Positions 1-7,248 of a stretch of 64,000 bases of DNA are shown here, in pieces. The notes under the pieces are model-generated. The model was not told where the DNA came from. It searched no databases and worked only from the letters and a program-made list of their open reading frames with translations. A program made the position numbers and the translations under genes. Each line of letters opens with the position of its first letter. Position 1 is the stretch's first letter. This DNA is from an uncultured Acidimicrobiales bacterium (GTDB lineage: Bacteria > Actinomycetota > Acidimicrobiia > Acidimicrobiales > SZUA-35), in contig CALAJQ010000016.1 of assembly GCA_937922785.1 (NCBI GenBank), positions 94,003 through 158,002 of the forward strand, in the 5' to 3' direction.

Positions 1-540
1 GCTGACGAAGTTCAGCCTCGTGTCGTTCTGCCAACAGTCCCAGACCGCACGGATGGCGTTGATGTAGTCACGCATCCACGGAGCAGGGGCTTGCCAGCCA
101 ATTCCATAGCGGCGTTCTACATGGGCTCGAACTTGGGTGCCCAGTCCCAAAATGAACCGGCCGTCTGACAGTTTCTGTAACGACCACGCAGACATTGCGG
201 TGACAGTTGGGCTTCGAGGAGTGGCAATAGCTACCGACGTTCCAAGCTGAATTCTTGTTGTAGCCGCTGCTCCCAACGCCAAGAGTTGGAAAGGGTCATC
301 CTTGGTTTCTTCAACCAGAACTGCCCCAAGTCCCACGTCTTCCGCTGTTGCGGCGAGCGCGGCAAAATCTCGAATATCTAGCGGCGTCTCGGGCTCTCGG
401 AGACCGGGGTCAAGCTTTCCCAGGGGCAGTAGCGATTCGACAATCAACGCAATTCTCCGGTCAGTGAGGGGTTGGGGCGGGGCTTCACGGGATGACTCCA
501 CTTTGGTGCCGTGGGTCTGGTCAGTAAAGTCGGGGGCCAT
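1..540 (-). CDS. LLM class F420-dependent oxidoreductase, C-terminus cut by window edge
   Basis: The reading frame is open from an ATG at 538-540 to base 1, giving the first 180 residues. The text matches the luciferase-like monooxygenase fold of actinobacterial F420-dependent oxidoreductases: LSDGRFILGLGTQV is the conserved strand and loop seen in this family, preceded by LGTSVAIATPRSPTVTAMSA. These enzymes reduce or oxidise small substrates with coenzyme F420 in the cytoplasm; the substrate cannot be told. A full protein would be about 330-350 residues, so roughly half is missing. It diverges from the MttB-like gene with only 48 bases between the starts, so the two probably share a promoter region. 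The family is secure, the specific role unknown. Confidence 0.85.
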   Translation of the reverse strand, partial: MAPDFTDQTHGTKVESSREAPPQPLTDRRIALIVESLLPLGKLDPGLREPETPLDIRDFAALAATAEDVGLGAVLVEETKDDPFQLLALGAAATTRIQLGTSVAIATPRSPTVTAMSAWSLQKLSDGRFILGLGTQVRAHVERRYGIGWQAPAPWMRDYINAIRAVWDCWQNDTRLNFVS

Positions 541-588
541 GACCTCTGACCGCCACGGAATTCGGATTGAGAAGCTGAGTAGCTGCTA

Positions 589-2109
589 ATGGCTCGACGG
601 CGTGAGCGAACAAAGCGAGTTCGAACAGTACGTTCCACCAGTCATCACCGGCTACTCAAGAATCCGTTTGAACCTTTGCGGGTCTTATCCGATGACCATG
701 TAGCCCACATTCATGCCAGCGCCGTGCGTTACCTAGCCGACCAGGGCGTGAGGGTTCTGTTTGACGAAGCTCTTGCTCTATTTGGCCAAAGTGGAGCTTC
801 AGTCGATAAAGAAACAATGATGGTTCGACTCGATCCAGACGCTGTCGCTGAGGCATTGTCTAGCGCACCGGCAGAGTTCGAAATCGATGCGCCCAATCCA
901 GAGCGATCTGTGATCGTCGGAGGATCAAACCTAGTTTTGGCGCCAGTCGGTGGCCCCCCGTTTGCCTCTGATCTTGCCGGTGGTCGGCGGGCTGGCACCA
1001 TTGCAGATCAAGAGAACTTTCTGCGTCTAACTCAACACTTTGACGTGATGGCCGTGACTGCGCCTTGTGTAGAGCCCGACGACGTCCCATTGAACACGCG
1101 TCACCTACGAAGTTGCCAATCAACCCTGACCCTTACCGACAAGGTGCCGTTCTTGTATTCCCGTGGCCGGCAGAGGGTGCGGGACAACTTGGAAATGGTG
1201 AAGCTGCGGCATGGGATTACGAGTGATGAGGAGTTCGCGGCTCGGCACCGCTGCTGGACGAACATCAACACGAACTCGCCTCGGCAACTCGATGTTCCAA
1301 TGTCCATGGGAATCATCGACTTCGCTCGGGCTAACCAGCCGTGCATCATGACGCCGTTCACTCTGGCGGGAGCTATGGCTCCAGTGACTTTGGCGGGCGC
1401 TCTTGTGTTGCAACACATGGAAGTATTGGCCGCCGTTACTTTGGCTCAGCTGGTTCGGCCCGGAGCGCCGGTGCTATACGGCGCCTTCACCTCCAACGTC
1501 GACATGAAGTCCGGTTCGCCAGCCTTTGGAACTCCTGAAGCGATGAAGGGCGCCTTGGCTAGCGGGCAATTGGCTCGTCATGTTGGTTTGCCTTGGCGGT
1601 CATCTGGGTCTAGTTCTTCGAACGCAGTTGACGCCCAGGCCGGATATGAAACCATGACCAATACTTACGGTGCATTCCTGGCTGGCGCTAACTGGCTAAT
1701 GCACTCAGCTGGGTGGCAAGAGGGCGGGTTGTCGGCGAACTTTGAAAAGTTCATCGTCGATATCGAGATGTGTCAGATGATCGCCGAGATGTGCACCCCG
1801 ATCCAGGTAGATGAAGGTGAGTTGGCGTTGGATGCCATAACCGACGTTGGCCCGGGCGGACACTTTTTCGGAACCGACCACACGCTCGCCCGATTCGAGA
1901 CCGCGTTCTATGACCCAGTTGTATTTAGCCGAACCAACTTCGAGCAGTGGACTGAGGAAGGAAGCCAAAGGGCCGATCAGCGGGCCGCTGGTATCTGGAA
2001 ACAGATTGTTAACGACTTCGAACCTCCACCGATTGCTGATGATGTGTCAGAAGCCCTGGCTGATTTCGTTCAGCGCCGAACCACCGAAGGTGGCACGCCG
2101 CCGGACTAG
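589..2109 (+). CDS. MttB-superfamily (trimethylamine methyltransferase-like) protein
   Basis: 506 residues, the usual length of the family. It resembles the large non-pyrrolysine branch of MttB, which includes glycine betaine methyltransferases that move a methyl group from a quaternary amine to a corrinoid protein. Recognisable stretches are LSDDHVAHIHASAVRYLADQ near the N-terminus, the internal APVLYGAFTSNVDMKSGSPAFGTPE region, and a C-terminal GPGGHFFGTDHT. There is no in-frame TAG, so no pyrrolysine is needed. No corrinoid protein or corrinoid-H4folate methyltransferase gene is adjacent, so the partner must lie elsewhere or the enzyme has another use. Marine actinobacteria and alphaproteobacteria often carry many such genes. 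The substrate is not determined. Confidence 0.88.
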   Translation: MARRRERTKRVRTVRSTSHHRLLKNPFEPLRVLSDDHVAHIHASAVRYLADQGVRVLFDEALALFGQSGASVDKETMMVRLDPDAVAEALSSAPAEFEIDAPNPERSVIVGGSNLVLAPVGGPPFASDLAGGRRAGTIADQENFLRLTQHFDVMAVTAPCVEPDDVPLNTRHLRSCQSTLTLTDKVPFLYSRGRQRVRDNLEMVKLRHGITSDEEFAARHRCWTNINTNSPRQLDVPMSMGIIDFARANQPCIMTPFTLAGAMAPVTLAGALVLQHMEVLAAVTLAQLVRPGAPVLYGAFTSNVDMKSGSPAFGTPEAMKGALASGQLARHVGLPWRSSGSSSSNAVDAQAGYETMTNTYGAFLAGANWLMHSAGWQEGGLSANFEKFIVDIEMCQMIAEMCTPIQVDEGELALDAITDVGPGGHFFGTDHTLARFETAFYDPVVFSRTNFEQWTEEGSQRADQRAAGIWKQIVNDFEPPPIADDVSEALADFVQRRTTEGGTPPD

Positions 2110-2258
2110 TTCGGCCTTCAAAGCGGTTCAGGTGGCCTGTCTCCCTAGTCACGCATTAGAACAAGTCGCAAGGGCTGGGGAAAAATGCTCAACCCCAACT
2201 TTGGTACCCCTGCACCATAAACGTTGCCCAAAATTGGTAGCGGCGTGATAGTGCCTCT

Positions 2259-2540
2259 ATGAACGAAGCAGCCGAGCAAGTAAGAACTCTTGAGTCATCA
2301 TCGAGCCCCATGAACAGATCTCTTGGCCGGGCAGTCTTGTTTTGTCTGGTTCTTCTACTTTCGAGTGGGTTGAAATCTAATCTTTACGTCCAAGTTGCAG
2401 CTGGGTCTCTTGTTGCTTTCTTCGCGCTGTCTCTCGCAGTGGTTGTGCTGGCCGGTCGCCTCGACTTGGCAAGGTACAAAGATGCCCTAGTCGGAAGCGA
2501 CCGAGCTTCGGTCGAGGTTGACGGAATGGGACTCGCATAG
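2259..2540 (+). CDS. Small membrane protein, unknown function
   Basis: 93 residues with two hydrophobic segments, about residues 23-38 (AVLFCLVLLLSSGL) and 44-66 (VAAGSLVAFFALSLAVVVLA), then a polar tail. I do not recognise a family. It lies 43 bases upstream of the response-regulator gene on the same strand, so it may be the first gene of the signalling locus. An internal ATG at residue 18 (MNRSLGRAV) could be the true start. Coding status is likely but unproven. Confidence 0.5.
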   Translation: MNEAAEQVRTLESSSSPMNRSLGRAVLFCLVLLLSSGLKSNLYVQVAAGSLVAFFALSLAVVVLAGRLDLARYKDALVGSDRASVEVDGMGLA

Positions 2541-2583
2541 GTTGAGGTGAGGTTCGGCCCTGCGCACTGAATATCGTGCTCTG

Positions 2584-3204
2584 ATGGGTGACAAGACTCG
2601 AGTTGTGGTCATAGATGACCAGGTGTCCTACGCCGACGCTCTCGAGCTGGCGATGTCGATGACCGAAGATTTTGAAATGGTTGGTAGAGGCTCCGACAGC
2701 GAGACAGGTTTCAGTGCGTGTCTCGAGGCGAGGCCTGAGCTGGTCGTCTGCGACTATCGGCTTCCAGACGGCGAAACAGGTACTTCGGTAGCAAAAAGGC
2801 TTCGGGAGGCTGGCTTCAAACATCCGATTCTCATACTGACAAGCTTTCTAGCTCCCCAAGTTCGTAGGGAAGTCACAGAACTTGTGCGCGTCTCGGCATT
2901 GTCCAAGGACACACCTATTGCAGGGATAGTGAATGCAATGCGGGAGATGCGAAGCAACGGCGAAATCGACAATGCCGAGTTCGCTTCCGTAGCCCCCAAT
3001 TCGCTCCTGTCTGCAGGGGAGATCGAAGTGCTCGAACATCTGGCAGGCGGGTCAACTCCTGCTGAGATCGCCGAGGCCCTCTTCCTATCGCTGCACTCTG
3101 TCCGGGCACGCATCAAGTCGATGCACAAGAAGCTCGAAGTTGGATCTCAAGGCGAAGCTATAGCGAAAGCTATTCGAATCGGTTTGGTCGTTCCGCCGTC
3201 TTGA
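2584..3204 (+). CDS. Response regulator, REC plus LuxR-type HTH
   Basis: 206 residues. The N-terminal receiver domain (about 5-120) shows the acidic pair D11-D12 and the probable phospho-acceptor D57 in VVCDYRLPDG. The C-terminal domain (about 145-200) is a LuxR/NarL helix-turn-helix: LSAGEIEVLEHLAGGSTPAE, then LFLSLHSVRARIKSMHKKL. It should bind DNA when phosphorylated. It opens a locus with a coiled-coil membrane protein, a Rab-like GTPase and, on the other strand, a histidine kinase at 4674-5837, which is a plausible partner. The start is an ATG after a 43-base gap. Target genes are unknown. Confidence 0.88.
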   Translation: MGDKTRVVVIDDQVSYADALELAMSMTEDFEMVGRGSDSETGFSACLEARPELVVCDYRLPDGETGTSVAKRLREAGFKHPILILTSFLAPQVRREVTELVRVSALSKDTPIAGIVNAMREMRSNGEIDNAEFASVAPNSLLSAGEIEVLEHLAGGSTPAEIAEALFLSLHSVRARIKSMHKKLEVGSQGEAIAKAIRIGLVVPPS

Positions 3205-3277
3205 GTGGCACCGTCACCCATTGCTCCAACAGCTCCGATTAACGTCTGTGGGCCGGGGGGAGTGACAGGAGCGCACA

Positions 3278-4156
3278 GTGTTCGTCAGCGAAACCCCCAA
3301 CACCGAGCTGGACCAGTTGAGGCACATTCTGCTGGGTGACGCCCAGACCGAAATTATCGAATTGCGTGAGAGGGTCTCTGAGCTCGAAGCCATTGCAGCC
3401 CGGGTCTCAGAGCTGGAGTCCGCTCTGGCATATGAGAATCGAGCAACGGCAACAGGTGAGATACTGGTTGACTCGGTAGCTGCTAACAGGCGGGCTGAAG
3501 GCGAACTCGGATCGGCGCTACGAAATGAGATCGAGCTTGCTGTCAGCGAGTCGGCCCGCACCGATTCGACAGTTCTGGCTGACGCTTTGTACCCCGTGAT
3601 GGGGCCAGCAATGCGCAAGATGATTGCAAACATCTTCTCCTTCGACCAAAGCAAGGCAGGTAAGACCTTCAAAGTTCAACAGGTCCTTCTGATTGAGAGA
3701 TCATCGGGGTTGATGCTGGCAGCAACAGCACACGATGAATCCCATCTCGACGATGCAGACGTTGTGTCAGGCATGCTTGATGCCATCCGGCGCTTTGTTC
3801 AGGACGCTTTCAACACCGAGGATCACGATGGCCTGCAAGATCTAAGGGTTGGTGACACTTCTGTTCTGGTGGAGTGGGGGCCCGACGCAGTCCTAGCCTC
3901 GGTCATTCGTGGCATACCCACCGACGCCTATCGAACTAGAGCCGCACAGACACTGGAGCTAATTCACTCTGATCGTGCTGAGGACTTCGAAACATTCAAC
4001 GGTGACGTGACCCCATTCAACGCATGTTCTGATGATCTTTCTGAACTTCTCAGAGCCGGCAAGCCAGCACTTGCAAAGCAGGCGGGCGCAACAATGTATG
4101 TTCTTGCGATCCTGGTCCTGGTATCGCTAGTGGCAGTCGTGCTGTACCTATCGTGA
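3278..4156 (+). CDS. Membrane-anchored coiled-coil protein of a Rab-like GTPase locus
   Basis: 292 residues. Residues 20-90 are a heptad-rich coiled coil (repeated RVSELE at 32-37 and 42-47). Residues 130-212 form a globular part with VLLIERSSGLMLA, DADVVSGMLDAIRRFVQDAF and LVEWGPDAVLASVIRG. From memory, similar text occurs in cyanobacterial and other bacterial proteins carried beside small Ras-like GTPases; VLLIERSSGL also resembles a roadblock/LC7 strand. Residues 272-291 form one C-terminal membrane helix, so most of the protein faces the cytoplasm. The start is a GTG with AGGAG six bases upstream. The stop overlaps the GTPase start by four bases (GTGA), implying translational coupling. 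It may be the regulator or membrane anchor of the GTPase; this is inference. Confidence 0.75.
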   Translation: MFVSETPNTELDQLRHILLGDAQTEIIELRERVSELEAIAARVSELESALAYENRATATGEILVDSVAANRRAEGELGSALRNEIELAVSESARTDSTVLADALYPVMGPAMRKMIANIFSFDQSKAGKTFKVQQVLLIERSSGLMLAATAHDESHLDDADVVSGMLDAIRRFVQDAFNTEDHDGLQDLRVGDTSVLVEWGPDAVLASVIRGIPTDAYRTRAAQTLELIHSDRAEDFETFNGDVTPFNACSDDLSELLRAGKPALAKQAGATMYVLAILVLVSLVAVVLYLS

Positions 4157-4677
4157 ACGCCAGAGATTCGCCACAGAAACGAATCGTTCGGGCGAAGGTC
4201 GCAATGCTTGGTGCTCCGGGTGTTGGCAAGTCAAGCCTTGTAAGGCAGTACGTGCACTCGGTGTTCTCCGAAGAGTACAAATCGACTCTGGGAGTCAAGG
4301 TCGATCGAAAAATCGTGATGGTGGATGGCTGGTCAGTGACGTTATTGCTATGGGACATGCATGGTGAGACAGAAGGTCTCGATGTTCCAGTGACCTATCT
4401 TTCGGGAACTGCGGCGGCAATGGTTGTTTTCGATTCGACCCGGCCTGAGACGATTATCACTGCCGAGACCTTGCGCAACAAGCTAAAGGAGCAGTCACCT
4501 GCTGCTCCCGTCCATATTCTGGCGAACAAGTCTGATCTTGACGTCGATTGGCCAACTGTCAACGAAGCTTCGCGCCGCACATTGGGGATGGCTGGCTACC
4601 CGGTTTCAGCTAAGACCGGTGATGGGGTTGATGACGTTTTTACCTCGATTGCTGCACGACTAGTTCCGAGCGATTAA
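4153..4677 (+). CDS. Rab/Ras-like small GTPase
   Basis: 174 residues, a stand-alone small GTPase. Visible motifs: G1 GAPGVGKS (20-27), a switch I region YKSTLGVKV with T45 placed as in Rab proteins, G3 WDMHGE (67-72), G4 NKSD (125-128) and G5 SAK (152-154). The residue after the G3 glycine, where Ras has Q61, is Glu (E72), which suggests low intrinsic hydrolysis or a need for a partner. FSEEYKSTLGVK resembles cyanobacterial Rab-like GTPases. No prenylation motif is present. The GTG start overlaps the upstream coiled-coil gene by four bases. Its 3' end overlaps the convergent histidine-kinase gene by four bases. A signalling or localisation switch is likely; the output is unknown. Confidence 0.88.
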   Translation: MNARDSPQKRIVRAKVAMLGAPGVGKSSLVRQYVHSVFSEEYKSTLGVKVDRKIVMVDGWSVTLLLWDMHGETEGLDVPVTYLSGTAAAMVVFDSTRPETIITAETLRNKLKEQSPAAPVHILANKSDLDVDWPTVNEASRRTLGMAGYPVSAKTGDGVDDVFTSIAARLVPSD

Positions 4678-5837
4678 CTTTCGCTGGCCTGTCGTTGCCT
4701 GTTCTGCGCCGTGGTGGTGTGCGTTGTTCCGATTCGAGGGAATTCCACCCAAAAGACCGAGCCTTGCGCTTCAGAAGCGTCGACCCCGATAGAACCGCCG
4801 AAGGACTCAACAATGCGACGGCTGACGGCAAGCCCGATTCCCGAGCCAGCTGCACTAGCCGAGGCACGTTCGAACAAGTTAAAGATCCGTTTCTTGTCGG
4901 ACGGATCGACCCCGACACCATTATCTCTGACGCTAATGCGAACGGTGTTTGCAGAATCGGTTGCGTCGACCGATATCAGCAACTGGCGATCTGGGTCTCG
5001 GTAACGGATCGCATTCGAAATGAGATTGGCGAAAACGCTCTGCAAAGGAGTGTGACGCCCGCTAACTATCGGTAGTGGTGTCGCCTCCACGGAAGCACCA
5101 ACTGCCTCCAGAGGATCAGCCAGAGTTGACAACGCGCTGTCAAGCACGGCGTTGAGATCGGTAGGCACAGCGCTGTCGGTACCTGGCTGGATCGTCGACA
5201 GGTCCATTAGGTAACGGACTTGCTGGCTCATTGTAATGATGCCCGTCCTGATTTGAGCAGCACACAGCGAGGCTTGGGCTGTGTCTGGTGAATCGCCCGA
5301 CCCAATGAGGCCCTCAAGTAGTTCGGCATAGACAGAGACTGCTCGAAGCGGGGCAACCAGTTCGTGGGCGGCGATGTAGGCGAATTGTTCAAGCTCGGCG
5401 TTGGAAGCTGCCAGTTGGGTGCCGGTTGCTACCAGCTGTTGTTGGCTGTCTCTCAACAAGTCACCAATTTCATTGAGGCGGATCTGTTCGATCGTTCGAT
5501 CGAGCTGGTCTTCGATGAGTATTTGAACTGGCTTTAGCGACGTTATGGATTTCGGAGTCAAAGCAGATCTGCTTGTGGACCCAGCTGCGATCCAGCCCAC
5601 CTCGCCAGTCGGCCCTGTGATCGGCAGTATTGCCACTGAGGACACCCAATCTTGGCAATCTGAGAGCTGCTCAGTCTCTGAATCTGAGAAGATTCCTGTC
5701 CGGTCAGCCCAAGATTGTCCAAGCTCCATTGGTTGCGCGCCTTTTGTCAGCAAAACCCCTGGGTCGCCTAGCAGCGTCAACTCCGCAGAAACAGCACCCG
5801 TGCAGGAGCGCGCTAGTTCAACCAAAAGCTCCAGCAT
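4674..5837 (-). CDS. Soluble histidine kinase with N-terminal GAF-like domain
   Basis: 387 residues. Residues 1-115 look like a GAF-type sensor, followed by a helix (about 105-155) and a HisKA domain in which H158 (YIAAHELVAPLRAV) is the probable phosphorylation site. The ATPase domain shows an N box (NLISNAIRYR), DNGVGVD, FNLFER and GSGIGLAVSRRIV. No membrane segment is seen, so it senses a cytoplasmic signal. The ATG at 5835-5837 is favoured because an in-frame TAG lies 12 bases upstream. It is convergent with the GTPase gene, and its N-terminus faces the second coiled-coil gene across a 179-base divergent region. The regulator at 2584-3204 is the nearest partner. Confidence 0.88.
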   Translation of the reverse strand: MLELLVELARSCTGAVSAELTLLGDPGVLLTKGAQPMELGQSWADRTGIFSDSETEQLSDCQDWVSSVAILPITGPTGEVGWIAAGSTSRSALTPKSITSLKPVQILIEDQLDRTIEQIRLNEIGDLLRDSQQQLVATGTQLAASNAELEQFAYIAAHELVAPLRAVSVYAELLEGLIGSGDSPDTAQASLCAAQIRTGIITMSQQVRYLMDLSTIQPGTDSAVPTDLNAVLDSALSTLADPLEAVGASVEATPLPIVSGRHTPLQSVFANLISNAIRYRDPDRQLLISVDATDSANTVRISVRDNGVGVDPSDKKRIFNLFERASASAAGSGIGLAVSRRIVESFGGSIGVDASEAQGSVFWVEFPRIGTTHTTTAQNRQRQASES

Positions 5838-6016
5838 TGCTACAACCTATCGGAACGGCACAGCACGAAACCAGCTTCGCACCTCAGGTCACCCCAATTC
5901 TGGTGTCAATCGGCCGACTTATTGATTCTTGGGTTCGGTTGCGGCACAGTCCACTACTGTGGACGCACGATGCGGCGAAGAGGGCGCTGCCAAATCGAAC
6001 AGGTGAGTTGCTGCTA

Positions 6017-6577
6017 ATGACCCAAAATTCTGAGACCGGAAATTCTTCGACGGACATCGCCACGGCGTCCGCAGAGATAGATCTGACGTTTGGCGACGGC
6101 GATCTCGGCACTATCCAGGGCATTCTGCTCGGTGGCTATGCTCGCCAGACGTCGGAGCGCATCGGAACGCTGGAGGCGGCGCTCCTCGGTGTCATTGCCG
6201 ATTTGCGTTCGGAGATGGATATTCGGTTCGAGAAGTTGTCGAAACAAATCGCGGCCGAGTCGCAGACTCGCACGACTGCGGTTAACAATGTCGTTAGCCG
6301 ACATGAAGCGGAGTCAAACGCTCGGGTCAAAGCTGAACAGGCGATCAGAGCCGAGCTCGAAAATACCCGATCGACTTTGGATTCGGCTATTAACAAGACA
6401 ACAGTCACCGCCGCTGCCGAACTCAGCCGGGTTCGCGCTGAGCTTGCCGAACAGCTGCAACAAACCGACTCGTCATTACGCGACAACAAGGTCGACCGCG
6501 AGACCTTGGCTGGGTTGTTTGAAGCAACAATCGATCAGCTTCGAGGTCAAGAACCTGAAACCTCTAACGGCGACTGA
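6017..6577 (+). CDS. Coiled-coil protein of the GTPase locus
   Basis: 186 residues, soluble and almost wholly helical. Residues 45-175 are rich in heptads with many Ala, Glu and Arg. The segment LGTIQGILLGGYARQ followed by RIGTLEAAL (30-57) resembles ELDQLRHILLG followed by RVSELEAIA in the membrane-anchored protein at 3278-4156, which suggests a shared docking element. The ATG at 6017 is chosen because earlier in-frame starts would run antisense through the histidine-kinase gene. It diverges from the kinase gene. I recognise no named family; by context it may assemble with the GTPase or its anchor. Confidence 0.68.
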   Translation: MTQNSETGNSSTDIATASAEIDLTFGDGDLGTIQGILLGGYARQTSERIGTLEAALLGVIADLRSEMDIRFEKLSKQIAAESQTRTTAVNNVVSRHEAESNARVKAEQAIRAELENTRSTLDSAINKTTVTAAAELSRVRAELAEQLQQTDSSLRDNKVDRETLAGLFEATIDQLRGQEPETSNGD

Positions 6578-6602
6578 CGTTGTCGCGTAATGACGAGTCG
6601 GT

Positions 6603-7118
6603 TTAGACAGACAAGTCGATTGAGTAGCGACGCTCGGTCAGGGTCACTCCAGCGACGTCTTCGTATTTAAACGCCTCGTTTGATGTCCAACCCTGGCGCT
6701 CGTAGAAGCGCCGCGCCCGATCGTTCTGCTCGATGACCCACAGATATCCGGTACGCAAGTTCTTCTCGGCGAAGTGAGTAAGCGTGGCTTGCATCAGGGC
6801 GTAGCCCGCGCCAGCACCCCATGCGTCGGGGTTTACATACATTGCCCACAACTCGCCGGCAGCGTGGTCGTCGGGGTCGTCTCGAAACACTCCGACATTG
6901 GCAAAGCCAACAACCTCGCCATCGACCTCAGCGACGTAGTCGGTTGGAGTATCTGCTTCGAGATAGCCACGCCATTGCCCCAGCCGCTGTTCAATATTGA
7001 TTGCGTCCAAATACTCCTGAGGCACAATTCCCTTATAGGCCACTTGCCATCCCCGGGCGTGGGCCGTCGCCACAGCCAGGGCGTCGTCAACGTTTGCCTT
7101 CCGAGTGGTTACAGCCAT
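6603..7118 (-). CDS. GNAT-family N-acetyltransferase
   Basis: 171 residues from ATG 7116-7118 (MAVTTRKANVDDALAVATAH). The acetyl-CoA binding region reads LWAMYVNPDAWGAGAGYALM, close to the usual V-x-P-x-x-R/Q-G-x-G-x-G/A, and NDRARRFYERQGW is the conserved C-terminal strand and helix. It acetylates a small molecule or protein amine in the cytoplasm; the substrate is unknown. A longer version starting at 7211 is possible, but its extra 31 residues look non-coding and would run through an inverted repeat. It follows the aldehyde dehydrogenase gene on the same strand. Confidence 0.85.
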   Translation of the reverse strand: MAVTTRKANVDDALAVATAHARGWQVAYKGIVPQEYLDAINIEQRLGQWRGYLEADTPTDYVAEVDGEVVGFANVGVFRDDPDDHAAGELWAMYVNPDAWGAGAGYALMQATLTHFAEKNLRTGYLWVIEQNDRARRFYERQGWTSNEAFKYEDVAGVTLTERRYSIDLSV

Positions 7119-7200
7119 CAACCCATTCTCGCACGTTCTGCTGATCGGTGAGATGGTCTCAAAAGTCAGCTGGAGACCACATTTTCGCCTTCTGTCAGCC

Positions 7201-7225
7201 CCAGACCACACCAGATGTGGTCTGG
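7201..7225. repeat. Perfect inverted repeat, 10-bp arms, 5-base loop
   Basis: CCAGACCACA at 7201-7210 pairs with TGTGGTCTGG at 7216-7225. It lies between the stop of the aldehyde dehydrogenase gene (7249) and the start of the acetyltransferase gene (7118), both on the minus strand. A related GGAGACCACA occurs at 7172-7181. No T-run follows, so it could be an operator for a dimeric regulator or a terminator without a U-tract. Confidence 0.7.
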
Positions 7226-7248
7226 AGCAGAAATTTGGGAGGAGGGGG

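Noticed and set aside
589..2109. Pyrrolysine use in the MttB homologue
   Set aside because: The frame contains no in-frame TAG; it belongs to the non-pyrrolysine branch.
5630..6016. N-terminal extension of the second coiled-coil protein
   Set aside because: It would overlap the histidine-kinase gene antisense for 200 bases and has no coiled-coil or other family-like character.
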